DNA of 41,877 nucleotides from an uncultured Flavobacteriales bacterium (GCA_905478795.1 CAJQJX010000023.1:1-41877); one strand, 5' to 3'. Shown: positions 24,960 through 34,137, counted from the stretch's first letter. Made by a program: numbers and translations. The notes: a model not told the origin generated them from the letters alone.

Positions 24960-27382
24960 TGCGCAGGATATTGAAACCGATTTTTCCAAAGGTGCTCTGC
25001 AAGGCACTCGGAATGATTTTAATCGTGGGATTGGGTGCTGTCCAAGCTCAGGAAGTGTCCATTGCTCAAGGGGGGACCTACACGGGCTGTGATTTCTTTT
25101 TTGTGGACAACGGCCTCACATCGGATGATGCGTCTCCCAACGCTGATTTCACCATGACGTTCTGTCCCGACATGGTGTCGAACCCTGTCATCAGTTTTTA
25201 CTTCAACCTCTTTGCCTTGGGCGAGGGCGATGTCATGAACGTGTGGTTTTCTGATGAGGCATCCGGTGCACCCGATGGGGTATACACAGGCTTCGATTTG
25301 CAAGGAGTGGACATCTGGAGCCAGATGGACGACGTGACCAACGCTTCGGGATGCATTACCTGGCAGTTTACTTCTGACGCGACCGACAATTCCAACTGGA
25401 CAGCAGAGGTCGTTTGCGAGGAGCCATGTCAGCGGCCTGAAGCCAACGTGGTGACCACCATTGATGGCGCGGTAGAAACGGTTCCATTGCAAGTCTGTGC
25501 AGGAGAAGAGATCCAGTTCGATGGCAACGGATCGACTGCGGCAGAGGAATTTCTCATTGCCACTTGGGATTGGGATTTTGACGACGGTACCACAGACAAC
25601 AGTGGGCCTTTGGTGACCCATACTTTCGATGAGCCGGGGGCTTACAACGTGCAGCTCTACCTCGTAGACAACAACGACTGTCCCAATGGAAACCTTGTGG
25701 ACCATCTCATTTTGGTGTCCACGCCGACGAGTTTTGAAGGAACGACACAGGACCTGCAGATTTGTGCAGGAGAGGAATACCCTGTGGTTGGTGTCGCAGA
25801 AGGCATCACGTACGACAGCGAGCCAGACGTGGACTTGGGAGGCGGACTCTTCATTCCAGACGACCAAACGCAGTGCTTTAGTTCTTCCATCGTGTTGACA
25901 GCGTTCAACTCAGGACAGGTGATTCAGTCAGCCGATGACTTCGAGGACTTCTTCATCAACTTCGAGCACAGTTTTATGGGTGACCTCACAGTCGCCTTTA
26001 TCTGCCCCGATGGAAGTTCCATAGGGGTTCATCAGCAAGGTGGAGGCGGGACTTTCCTGGGTGAGCCTGTAGACAACGATGCCGATCCCGACAACGCTGG
26101 AGTCGGCTATGACTACTACTGGTCACCGACCGCAACCAATGGCACATGGGCGGACAACGCCGGGGGAACATTGCCAAGCGGTACGTACGAGTCAGCCCAG
26201 CCTTGGACGCTGCTCGAAGGCTGCCCGCTCAATGGAACCTGGACCATCGAAGTCTGCGACAGTTGGGGTTCAGACAACGGCTTCATCTTTGATTGGTACA
26301 TCAACTTTGACCCCGATCTGTACCCAGAACCCATTGTCTTTACGCCACAGATAGGGGCAGACTGTGACAGTTCTTTCTGGACCGGGCCTTTCATCGTGGA
26401 CGATGGGGGCGACTGCGACGGCATCACCATTTTGCCGGAGAACCAGGGGGTGTTCGAATACGTCTACACGGCGACCAATGATTTTGGGTGCACCTCTTAT
26501 GACACCATGGTCGTGACGGTGGAGCCCGCACCTGAAGTGAGCCTCACGGCACAGGACAACTGGTGCGGTGTGCCCGTTGGACTGAATGCCAATACGACCG
26601 GGGTTCCGTCGAACCTGAATGTCGAATGGACTTGGGAAAGCACCGGCGGTGACATTGAGCCCGTTACGGGGAGCAACAATGGAGCCACAGCTGCAGTCGA
26701 TGGCTTGGACGCGCCCGTTGAAGTGACGGTGACCATGAACTTGACAGGAGGTGACATCGACGAATGTTTGGCTTCTGCTACCGTTCCGGTGGGAATCTAC
26801 GCTCCGCCAGTATTGGGGCCGGATGAAGAGATCTACGGGCTCTGCCTTGGCGACAACCACATCTTGGTTCCGCAATTGCCGCCTTCAGAGTGGGACTTGG
26901 AATTCACATGGAGCTCTCAAGCGAATGGCACCTTGGCTGAGATCGGTAGTTCTTTGACGGTGAACAGCACGGGCACTTACGACGTGGTCGTGAACATGGC
27001 GCCGCCGTGCATAGGCACCGCCGCGATGAGTTTTGATGTGAACTTTGGTCCTTGTGCGATTGAGAGCATACCCAATGTCTTCACACCCAATTCGGACGGC
27101 GAAAACGACACGTTCGAAATCGAGGGGAACGCCATCAGCTCATTGGGCCCCACCATATCGGTGTACAACCGTTGGGGGGAGCTCATCCACTTCGAACAGG
27201 ACTACGAAAATACCTGGTCACCCGACCAAGATGAGGTGTCCGATGGAGCGTATTACTTGACGCTGGACATCAACTCTTATTCGCTGCCCATAGAAGACAT
27301 TGACCACAAAGGTGTGATCACCAAGGTGGGAGAGGGGTTCCGATACGTGGGGTCCCTGGAGATTCTGCGGTCCAGACAGTGA
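24959..27382 (+). CDS. Large secreted protein with PKD and P domains and a gliding-motility-type (CHU_C) T9SS tail
   Basis: The 807-residue product starts with a signal peptide ending VQA|Q (about residue 31). Next come a Cys-containing N-terminal domain, a PKD domain (TWDWDFDDGTTDNSGPLVTHTF, about 202-223), a proprotein-convertase P-like domain (FEHSFMGDLTVAFICPDGS ... GTWTIEVCDSWGSDNG), Ig-like modules, and the C-terminal CHU_C domain (IPNVFTPNSDGENDTF ... SVYNRWGELI ... DGAYYLTL). CHU_C tails direct type B T9SS export and surface attachment. I chose the ATG at 24959 because it yields a proper signal peptide and overlaps the previous stop. The helicase gene follows after 7 nt, an odd operon partner for a surface protein. 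Confidence 0.88.
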   Translation: MRRILKPIFPKVLCKALGMILIVGLGAVQAQEVSIAQGGTYTGCDFFFVDNGLTSDDASPNADFTMTFCPDMVSNPVISFYFNLFALGEGDVMNVWFSDEASGAPDGVYTGFDLQGVDIWSQMDDVTNASGCITWQFTSDATDNSNWTAEVVCEEPCQRPEANVVTTIDGAVETVPLQVCAGEEIQFDGNGSTAAEEFLIATWDWDFDDGTTDNSGPLVTHTFDEPGAYNVQLYLVDNNDCPNGNLVDHLILVSTPTSFEGTTQDLQICAGEEYPVVGVAEGITYDSEPDVDLGGGLFIPDDQTQCFSSSIVLTAFNSGQVIQSADDFEDFFINFEHSFMGDLTVAFICPDGSSIGVHQQGGGGTFLGEPVDNDADPDNAGVGYDYYWSPTATNGTWADNAGGTLPSGTYESAQPWTLLEGCPLNGTWTIEVCDSWGSDNGFIFDWYINFDPDLYPEPIVFTPQIGADCDSSFWTGPFIVDDGGDCDGITILPENQGVFEYVYTATNDFGCTSYDTMVVTVEPAPEVSLTAQDNWCGVPVGLNANTTGVPSNLNVEWTWESTGGDIEPVTGSNNGATAAVDGLDAPVEVTVTMNLTGGDIDECLASATVPVGIYAPPVLGPDEEIYGLCLGDNHILVPQLPPSEWDLEFTWSSQANGTLAEIGSSLTVNSTGTYDVVVNMAPPCIGTAAMSFDVNFGPCAIESIPNVFTPNSDGENDTFEIEGNAISSLGPTISVYNRWGELIHFEQDYENTWSPDQDEVSDGAYYLTLDINSYSLPIEDIDHKGVITKVGEGFRYVGSLEILRSRQ

Positions 27383-27389
27383 GGCGGTC

Positions 27390-29312
27390 GTGAAGCACCG
27401 CGACAGCATCGCGGAGCTCTCCGCATTGACGGAAGCCCTGGTCGATGAGCACCGCGCTGAGGAGGCGCGGTACCGGTCCATTTTGGAAGAGCAACCCGTG
27501 GCACGGCGACGCGCCGATGGGCTGTCTTGGTCGCCCGTCAAGGTGGTCCGGACTGGCTTTACGATGGGGGGGAGACCGACTGTAGAAGTGGAGGCAGATG
27601 CAGGGTTGGTGGGCGCTTTTCGGTCGGGTTCTGCCGTGCAGATGTCGTCGGCTGATGACAAAGGAGAGGCCGTCACCTACCGGGGTATTGTGCGCTCATC
27701 GCGTGGACTGGAAGCCGAAGTGGTCCTCGATGGTCAAGACTTGCCGGACCAGGCGGGCCATAGGACCTGGACCCTTGACGCCCGTTTTGATGAACGCAGT
27801 TTTCAGGAAATGGCGCGTGCACTTTCAGATGTGTTGAATGCGGGCGGGGATGGCAAGCCCAGTCGGCTCGCCACGCTTCGTGAGGTGCTGCTGGGATTTG
27901 CGCGCCCAGAGCCATCCACTCCCGAGCCTTACACGAATCCCAACCTCAATACGTCTCAATGCGCTGCTGTGGCTTTTGCCTTGGCTGCGAATGAAGTCAC
28001 GACCTTTCATGGCCCTCCAGGGACGGGAAAAACGACCACGTTGGTCCAGCTCATCAAGTCGTTGGTGCGCCGTGGCGAAAAAGTGCTGTGTTCAGCGCCT
28101 TCCAATGCTGCGGTGGATTTGATGGTGGAACGTCTGGGAGCTGCAGGGGTGAAGGTGGCGCGGATCGGCCATCCCATGCGGATTGACCCTGCGGTAGTGG
28201 ACCGTTCATTGGACCGTTTGGTGGAGGCCGATCCAGACCACAAACAGGTCAAGTTGTACCGAAGGCAGGCCGAGGAGGCCGCCCGAGAAGCAGAAAAGCA
28301 ATTCCGTTCTTTTGGTTCGGAGCAGCGCGCTGCCCGACGCGAGGCCTATGCCGAGGCCCGCGCACTCCGGAAGGAGGCGAACCGTTTGGAAGCGTTTTTG
28401 GCAGAGCGTGTCGTGGATGGTGCCGAAGTCATCTGTTGCACCCTCGTGGGGGCGGCAGACCGGCACTTATCGGACCGCAAATTTGGTACGCTCGTGCTCG
28501 ACGAAGCGGGCCAGGCGTTGGAGCCGGCAGCGTGGATCCCCATTCGTTTGGCAGAACGTGTGGTGCTCGCCGGGGATGCCGCACAGTTGCCGCCCACGGT
28601 AAAGCACCCCGCCGCCGTGAAGGCAGGCTTGGGTGTCAGCTTGCTCGAAAAGGCCATTCAAAGGGACCGCAACGTGCACCTGCTCGACACCCAATACCGC
28701 ATGCACGGAGACATCATGGCTTTCCCGAACGCGCGCTTCTACGAAGGCCGTCTACAGGCCCATGATTCGGTGGTGAACCGCACCCTCGGTGCACTGCCTC
28801 CCCTCACGTTCATCGATACGGCTGGACGGGGCTGGGACGAGGAACGGTCCTCTCCCGAAGCCAGTACCACCGGTCGTTCCCACGCGAGCATCTGCAATCC
28901 GGAGGAAGGCCAGTTTACGGTGGATCGGGTGCGCGAGCTCATGACGGACCATCCCGACGCCACTGTAGGTGTCATCGCGCCATACCGCGCCCAAGTGACC
29001 TTGCTCGAGGACCTGCTCCATGCCGAACGGTCAGCATCAGGTGGGCGCCTGTCCATCCAGACTGTGGACGGTTTCCAAGGCCAAGAGCGCGACATCATGG
29101 TCATTGGCCTGACCCGTTCCAATGCCGAAGGCACGGTCGGATTCCTGTCCGAATACCGCCGCATGAACGTGGCCATGACCCGCGCCCGCATGCACCTGCT
29201 CGTCATCGGAGACAGCGCCACCCTCGGGGCGGACGACTTCTACGCCGGGTTTACCCAGCACTGCGAGACCACCGGTGCCTACCGCTCCTGCTGGGAGTGG
29301 GGCATGCCATAA
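27390..29312 (+). CDS. Superfamily 1 DNA/RNA helicase, UPF1/IGHMBP2-like
   Basis: This 640-residue protein has an N-terminal beta-barrel-like domain (about 1-150) and a core with Walker A GPPGTGKTTT, APSNAAVDLM, motif II DEAGQALEPA, LAGDAAQLPP, LDTQYRMH, VDGFQGQERD and RRMNVAMTRAR. A charged helical insert (about 285-325, rich in Arg/Glu/Ala) sits between motifs Ib and II, as in UPF1-like enzymes. It unwinds nucleic acids 5'-3' by family analogy; the biological role in bacteria is unclear. The start is a GTG at 27390; no ATG exists near the N-terminus. It follows the CHU_C cargo by 7 nt on the same strand. Confidence 0.9.
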   Translation: MKHRDSIAELSALTEALVDEHRAEEARYRSILEEQPVARRRADGLSWSPVKVVRTGFTMGGRPTVEVEADAGLVGAFRSGSAVQMSSADDKGEAVTYRGIVRSSRGLEAEVVLDGQDLPDQAGHRTWTLDARFDERSFQEMARALSDVLNAGGDGKPSRLATLREVLLGFARPEPSTPEPYTNPNLNTSQCAAVAFALAANEVTTFHGPPGTGKTTTLVQLIKSLVRRGEKVLCSAPSNAAVDLMVERLGAAGVKVARIGHPMRIDPAVVDRSLDRLVEADPDHKQVKLYRRQAEEAAREAEKQFRSFGSEQRAARREAYAEARALRKEANRLEAFLAERVVDGAEVICCTLVGAADRHLSDRKFGTLVLDEAGQALEPAAWIPIRLAERVVLAGDAAQLPPTVKHPAAVKAGLGVSLLEKAIQRDRNVHLLDTQYRMHGDIMAFPNARFYEGRLQAHDSVVNRTLGALPPLTFIDTAGRGWDEERSSPEASTTGRSHASICNPEEGQFTVDRVRELMTDHPDATVGVIAPYRAQVTLLEDLLHAERSASGGRLSIQTVDGFQGQERDIMVIGLTRSNAEGTVGFLSEYRRMNVAMTRARMHLLVIGDSATLGADDFYAGFTQHCETTGAYRSCWEWGMP

Positions 29313-29339
29313 CTGCGGTTGTGGAGTAAGGGGATCAGT

Positions 29340-29900
29340 TCAGTTGACTTCACCCGTTTCAGGGTCGACCCCTGCAGGCACGGCTTCTTCAGCGGCAGGC
29401 TGCGCAATGGAGGGGTGGTCGGCAGGGACCGCACCGTATCCATCTGCGGCCGTCATGTTGGTTGAGCCCTCTTCACCTTGAGGGTAGACCTCACTGATCT
29501 TGGTGTAGTTGATGGCGGGGATGAGGAATCCAATGCCAGAGCCCTTGAGGAACTCCTTGGTCTTGTCATAGGCGTCCTTTACGTCGTCTGCAGAGAAGAG
29601 GAAGTACTGGTTGGATTCCTTTTCCTTACCACTCCGCTCATCGAAGCTGGTCAAGGCCACCTTGATGCGGAACCACTTGTCGCCGGTATCCCAACGGACG
29701 ACCTCTGCGAAGTTGCTTTTGGTGATGGATTGCACCTCGAACGGGCCGGAGCAGACATCGGTCACGATGCCGACAAGCCGGGCCTCAGCTTCAGTGTAGG
29801 TATAGGCGTCCAGCAAGAGCTGGTCGGTGGTTTTTTCTTCGCTTCCGTCGGCGCCATGGCGCACGTATTTCACCACACAGGTGAACCAATTTCTGGTCAT
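29340..29900 (-). CDS. DUF4494 domain protein
   Basis: This 186-residue protein matches DUF4494, a family largely restricted to Bacteroidota: WFTCVVKYVRHGADGSEEKTTDQLLLDAYTYTEAEAR, FEVQSITKSNFAEVVR, WFRIKVALTSFDERSGKEK and the FLFSADDVKDAYD helix. The last 45 or so residues are a low-complexity acidic tail. No function is known. The ATG at 29900 overlaps the Gfo/Idh stop (ATGA), so the two are probably co-translated, which is the best functional hint available. Confidence 0.9.
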   Translation of the reverse strand: MTRNWFTCVVKYVRHGADGSEEKTTDQLLLDAYTYTEAEARLVGIVTDVCSGPFEVQSITKSNFAEVVRWDTGDKWFRIKVALTSFDERSGKEKESNQYFLFSADDVKDAYDKTKEFLKGSGIGFLIPAINYTKISEVYPQGEEGSTNMTAADGYGAVPADHPSIAQPAAEEAVPAGVDPETGEVN

Positions 29901-30919
29901 AATAATGGGGTCAATGATTGTTCAATGCGGTCCATGACTTCTGTGGCCACCCGCAAAGCAGCGAGACCGTCTTCGAGCGGCACCCGACAAGGTGCTTGTC
30001 CACTGCAGGCTGCATGGAAGTCGGCCAGCTCATCGACGATGGCATTGGCTTCGCCCACTTGGGGCTCTTCTATGTGCAGCCTGCGGGTGGTGCGGCCAGG
30101 AACGTCGAGATAGAGACCGTAGGGGTCGCGCTCAACGCCCTTGTCGACATCCTCCAAATGCATCACTTGGGCGCTGCGGTTCAGCAAGTCCACAGAGAGG
30201 TAGGCGTCGGGTTGGAACAGACGGACCTTGCGCATGGGGGTGATGCTGACACGGCTTGCCGTGAGGTTGGCAACAGCGCCTGAGCTGAATTCCAACCGGG
30301 CATTGGCGATGTCCACGCTGTCGCCGACCACGGCAACACCGTTCGCAGCGACACGGGATACCTCGCCCTCCAAGACATGCAGCGCCAGATCGATGTCGTG
30401 GATCATCAGATCCATGACCACAGGGACGTCCAGACCACGAGGGTTGAAAGAAGCCAGGCGGTGGGCTTCAATGAAACGGGGCGCATCCAAGTGGGCGCGG
30501 GCTGCCTCGAAGGCAGGGTTGAACCGTTCCACATGACCAACTTGGACAACGCACTGTGCGGAGTCCCGCGCAGCAATGAGGGCTTCCGCCTCGGCCAGGT
30601 AATTCGTGACGGGCTTTTCGATAAAGCAATGAACCCCTTGTGCCAGGGCGGGTTCAGCAACAAGTGCGTGCAAGGGCGTTGGGGTCACGATGGCCACCGC
30701 ATCCACGGCATCCAGCAGGGCTTCTGCCGAAGGAAATGCCGAGGGTGTGGCTGCCCAATGCTCTTCTTTGGCCAGGGTCATCACTGCCTGAGCGGCAGCT
30801 TCGTCAGGGTCGTAGAATCCCACAGTATCCCATCGGTCAGACAAGGATTGCAGGCACCGAAGGTGAATCCGGCCCAAGTGGCCAGCTCCGATAACTCCTA
30901 TGCGCAGTGGGGAAGACAT
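29897..30919 (-). CDS. Gfo/Idh/MocA-family oxidoreductase
   Basis: This 340-residue NAD(P)-dependent sugar-type dehydrogenase has the Rossmann motif GVIGAGHLGRIH near residues 7-18, the EKPV motif (FIEKPVTN), GHVERFNPAF and the catalytic-domain histidines in DLMIHDIDLALH. GHVERFNPA occurs in members acting on UDP-amino sugars, for instance in lipid A or cell-surface sugar synthesis, but the substrate cannot be fixed from that. I chose ATG 30919 over GTG 30925. A TAACTTCG box (30927-30934) ends 7 nt upstream, followed by a perfect hairpin. DUF4494 follows with an ATGA overlap. Confidence 0.9.
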   Translation of the reverse strand: MSSPLRIGVIGAGHLGRIHLRCLQSLSDRWDTVGFYDPDEAAAQAVMTLAKEEHWAATPSAFPSAEALLDAVDAVAIVTPTPLHALVAEPALAQGVHCFIEKPVTNYLAEAEALIAARDSAQCVVQVGHVERFNPAFEAARAHLDAPRFIEAHRLASFNPRGLDVPVVMDLMIHDIDLALHVLEGEVSRVAANGVAVVGDSVDIANARLEFSSGAVANLTASRVSITPMRKVRLFQPDAYLSVDLLNRSAQVMHLEDVDKGVERDPYGLYLDVPGRTTRRLHIEEPQVGEANAIVDELADFHAACSGQAPCRVPLEDGLAALRVATEVMDRIEQSLTPLL

Positions 30920-30926
30920 GGACACA

Positions 30927-30954
30927 CGAAGTTACCCGGTGGACTTCCACCGGG
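30927..30954 (-). promoter_or_regulatory. Gfo/Idh promoter box with adjacent perfect inverted repeat
   Basis: TAACTTCG (30927-30934, minus strand) is one mismatch from TAnnTTTG. Immediately upstream, CCCGGTGG-ACTT-CCACCGGG (30935-30954) is a perfect 8-bp inverted repeat covering the -12 to -32 region, where a repressor would act; it could also be a hairpin in a divergent transcript toward pcm. Confidence 0.45.
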
Positions 30955-31021
30955 CCTCATGTTGGCAAGGCACGATTTCCACATCGAATACCGATGCCAC
31001 GTTCGGTATTTTGGTCAGCTC

Positions 31022-31708
31022 ATGTCCGCCTCCGCCGCCAACCTTACAGACAGCTACCGCCACAAGGGCCTTCGCCGAGAATTGCTGGGCAAACTCAGGG
31101 CCATGGGCATTGCCGATGAGGCCGTGCTCGACGCCATGGATAGGGTGCCGCGCCATTACTTCATGGACGATGCCTTCATCCACTTTGCCTACGACAACAA
31201 AGCCTTTCGCATCGGTGCTGGCCAAACAATCAGCCACCCGTTCACGGTCGCCAAACAGACAGAATTGCTCGGCTTGCCCAAAGGAGCAAACGTCCTTGAA
31301 ATAGGCACGGGAAGCGGATATCAATGTGCAGTATTGACCGCGATGGGCTACAAGGTCCACAGCATAGAACGGCAAAAAGCCCTTTACGACACCACCACGC
31401 CCTTTCTCAAGAAGATGGGCTACAGGGCGCATTGCTACTACGGAGATGGCTTTAAAGGAAAGCCGGTTTTTGCACCGTTTGACGGCATCTTGGTCACCTG
31501 TGGAGCGCCTTTCATACCCGAAGCCCTTCTGGGACAGTTGGCCATTGGGGGCCGTTTGATCATCCCATTGGACGACCCGAACGTGGGCGAGGGGAAGCAA
31601 ATCATGACAGAAGTCCGCCGCGTTGAAGAGGCGACATTCACCCGGCAGACACATGGCACCTTTGCCTTTGTCCCTATGCTGGCCGCTCGTTCAGGACATA
31701 CCGCTTAA
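31022..31708 (+). CDS. pcm: Protein-L-isoaspartate O-methyltransferase
   Basis: PCMT repairs isoaspartyl residues in damaged proteins with SAM. The 228-residue protein has the family N-terminus (LRRELLGKLRAMGI, DRVPRHYFMDD), the substrate loop RIGAGQTISHPFTVAKQTELL, SAM motif I VLEIGTGSGYQCAVL, GDGFKGKP and the ILVTCGAPFIPEALLGQLAIGGRLIIP region. The start ATG at 31022 was chosen from the conserved N-terminus; upstream codons in the same long frame are antisense to the Gfo/Idh gene. A TATTTTGG box ends 7 nt before the ATG. Its stop overlaps that of the convergent metalloprotease gene. Confidence 0.95.
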   Translation: MSASAANLTDSYRHKGLRRELLGKLRAMGIADEAVLDAMDRVPRHYFMDDAFIHFAYDNKAFRIGAGQTISHPFTVAKQTELLGLPKGANVLEIGTGSGYQCAVLTAMGYKVHSIERQKALYDTTTPFLKKMGYRAHCYYGDGFKGKPVFAPFDGILVTCGAPFIPEALLGQLAIGGRLIIPLDDPNVGEGKQIMTEVRRVEEATFTRQTHGTFAFVPMLAARSGHTA

Positions 31709-34047
31709 TCGCAGGACTCGCCAAACCCGGCGAGGACTCCGAGCACATCAGAGACGGTCACGATGCCATCAAAGTCGATGTCTCCTGGGCAGTCGAACAG
31801 GTTGGAGATGCACTGTCCAAGGACCGGGTCCCAGACTGTTCCTGTTCCACAAGTATTCTCGTCACAGCACATGATGCTGCCGCATGCTGATGGGGGCGTG
31901 GGCAGTGGAGGACAAACATTGCCAAAGCTCCCCAGGGTGTTGAGAATGTCGGTGACTGTGACGAGCCCGTCAAAATCGACATCACCCAGACACTGCAGTT
32001 GAACCGATACGCACAACCCTGTAGCAGTATTCCAATATGTTCCGCTGCCGCAAGCCGCTTCGCCACAAGCTTCCTCATCGTCACAGGTGCCATTGTTATT
32101 GATGTCGGCGGCACAATCGCCCCCGCAGACACCGAGGACATCGTCGTAGAGACAGCTTCCGTTATCGGAATTGGCCAAGGCATCATAATTGCAGGCGTCG
32201 GGGTCGGTACAGCCCTCCAAATTCGAGGCGCAGAGACCGGGAAATTCAACATTGACGGTGTAATCGACTGCGCCTGAAGAGGACCATCCGTTGGCCACAA
32301 TCAGCGTCCAATCGCCGGTTTCATTGGCAAACGATTCGCCCAAGATCACGCTGGCGGTGTAGGTGCCCGCTGCAGATACGTTCCAGGTACCGGGCCATGC
32401 TCCAGCAGAGGTGTACCCCAAGGATTGGTCATACCCCCCCACCTCTATGCAGGTGCCAGAAGGAGCGCACAGGCCGAGCAACATATCGCCAGGCCATGAT
32501 CCGCTGCTCTGTGGGTTGTTGAAAACCAGGTCGATGTTGAAGGCCATAGCCGCACCGGTAGCATTGAAGGTGGTGCTGGCATTGTTGCCGCCGGCCAGTG
32601 TTGCGACGAGTTCGGGGGCGTTGAGTCCACCGATCAATCCGCCATCGGGCCCACATTCCGAGCAGTCGTCAGGGTATATGCAGCCTTCATTGTTGGCATC
32701 GCCCGGGGTGTAGTTGCATGCGGAAGGGTCTCCGCAAAACAAACTCGTGGACTCGGTGACCAGGTCGCCGCAGGTTCCGATGCAGGAAGCCGCATTGAAG
32801 GTGGGAATCAGGGCGTTGTTTTCGACTGTGGGGTGAAACGCAAGGTTTTTACTTCCGCCTGAAATGGCATGGCAGTAGCTCATGATGGTGCCCAGTTGGC
32901 CCGTCGGGTTGTTGGTGTAGCCTGTGCAGTCCCCTTCGTAGTTGCCGCAGTTGTCGATGGGGCCTCCAGGCCAACCACACCAATGGGTATGATTGGCGCC
33001 GCAATTGTGTCCCATTTCGTGGGCAACGACGTCGAGGTTCCAAGCGTAGGTGTTGATGTTGTAAGAAGTGGAGCTGGTGAGGTTTCCGCTAACCCCTGCA
33101 TTGAAACTGTTGCAGAGGCCATTGAGGTAGGCGATTCCGCCGGTGCCAATGTTGGTCCGCATGGTAAAGAAGTGCTTCAAGTCCAATGGAATGGAGTTGA
33201 AGTCGGGGTTGTTGTTCCATTCGGAGTTGAACGCGCCCAGAAGGCCTCCGCCATCGTTGACCACTGCAGCATACGGGTCGGGTGATGTCCAAACATGGAT
33301 GAACCGCGCTTGAAGGGTCACCAGGTCGTTCAGTTCATTCCGATAGATTTCATCCACGGATGACAGAATGGCCAAAGCCCAATCCACGGCGTCGGTAACG
33401 TCTGCACCCAGTGCATTGTAGGTGAACTGGTCAATTTCGATGCCGATTTCGACGCACTCGAGCAAAGCGGAGCTGCTCAATGCAGCCGCGTCGCCTTGTG
33501 GAGTGTGCAGCTGGGCCGCGTCTTCTACGCCACAGGTGAAGGTCCGGTCATCTGTAGAAGCATCGATGGGGAAGAGGGCGTGCCATCCACCTCCTCGGTG
33601 GTTGATCTCCCAACGCCGTCCATCCATGGAAAAGCTAGAGATCACATGGTCATTCATCAGGATGAGGGAGCCGCGGGCATCACCGCCTTCCAATGCATAA
33701 GTGACCAATCGGGGCTGCACGTTGGTGAAGTGGAATCCGGACGCATCCGTGACAGCGATTTCGAGTTGCTCGGAGCGGTTATCGAACCGCTTGAACCGCA
33801 GTGTCTTTTGGGTGCTGTTGGGAAAGGGGACCGTCCAGGTAAAACGGTCCGGGGCCGTCGATTTAAAATCTTCAAAAGCAGAAGCATCCAATTTGAGGCC
33901 GCGAACGGAGTGGGTTCCGCTCGTAGGGTTCAGTGCTGCAGGCAAGGTCTTGGCATCCAAAAAGTCTGCTCTGTTGACCGCCATTTGTGCGGGTGCAGCC
34001 AACACCGATAGAAGAAGTATGAAAAGAAAGAATCGAGGAGCTGCCAT
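31705..34047 (-). CDS. Secreted reprolysin-like zinc metalloprotease with P domain and dockerin-like C-terminal repeats
   Basis: The 780-residue protein has a signal peptide (MAAPRFFLFILLLSVLAAPAQ), an N-terminal pro-domain and an M12-type catalytic domain with HEMGHNCGANH (HExxHxxGxxH, near residue 342). Then come a P-like beta domain (SGSWPGDMLLGLCAPSGTC ... GDWTLIVANGW), Cys-rich GCTDPDACNYDALANSDNGSC repeats, and two near-identical C-terminal units, GDVDFDGLVTVTDILNTLGSFG and GDIDFDGIVTVSDVLGVLAGFG. These resemble dockerin/EF-hand loops. No Por-type or CHU_C tail is visible. The start at 34047 gives the correct signal peptide. The last codons overlap those of pcm, convergently. Confidence 0.88.
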   Translation of the reverse strand: MAAPRFFLFILLLSVLAAPAQMAVNRADFLDAKTLPAALNPTSGTHSVRGLKLDASAFEDFKSTAPDRFTWTVPFPNSTQKTLRFKRFDNRSEQLEIAVTDASGFHFTNVQPRLVTYALEGGDARGSLILMNDHVISSFSMDGRRWEINHRGGGWHALFPIDASTDDRTFTCGVEDAAQLHTPQGDAAALSSSALLECVEIGIEIDQFTYNALGADVTDAVDWALAILSSVDEIYRNELNDLVTLQARFIHVWTSPDPYAAVVNDGGGLLGAFNSEWNNNPDFNSIPLDLKHFFTMRTNIGTGGIAYLNGLCNSFNAGVSGNLTSSTSYNINTYAWNLDVVAHEMGHNCGANHTHWCGWPGGPIDNCGNYEGDCTGYTNNPTGQLGTIMSYCHAISGGSKNLAFHPTVENNALIPTFNAASCIGTCGDLVTESTSLFCGDPSACNYTPGDANNEGCIYPDDCSECGPDGGLIGGLNAPELVATLAGGNNASTTFNATGAAMAFNIDLVFNNPQSSGSWPGDMLLGLCAPSGTCIEVGGYDQSLGYTSAGAWPGTWNVSAAGTYTASVILGESFANETGDWTLIVANGWSSSGAVDYTVNVEFPGLCASNLEGCTDPDACNYDALANSDNGSCLYDDVLGVCGGDCAADINNNGTCDDEEACGEAACGSGTYWNTATGLCVSVQLQCLGDVDFDGLVTVTDILNTLGSFGNVCPPLPTPPSACGSIMCCDENTCGTGTVWDPVLGQCISNLFDCPGDIDFDGIVTVSDVLGVLAGFGESCD

Positions 34048-34053
34048 AGATAT

Positions 34054-34104
34054 ACAAGCTAGCCCCACGCTTCAGATTTCACACCATCGGTGACAAATGT
34101 CACC
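34054..34104 (-). promoter_or_regulatory. Candidate Crp/Fnr-type operator and -7-like box upstream of the metalloprotease
   Basis: GGTGACA-AA-TGTCACC (34089-34104) is a perfect palindrome that contains GTGA-N6-TCAC, the core recognised by Crp/Fnr-family regulators. A weak -7-like box (TAGCTTGT, 34054-34061) lies 6 nt before the ATG. The palindrome centre would be near -45 to -48, close to an activator position. This is a reading of the motif only. Confidence 0.45.
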
Positions 34105-34137
34105 TCAGTTTGGGGCGCATAGTCCTTCACGAAAGCG

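Noticed and set aside
30377-31021. The long upstream extension of the pcm frame
   Set aside because: It is antisense to the Gfo/Idh gene; PCMT homology begins at 31022, directly after a -7-like box.
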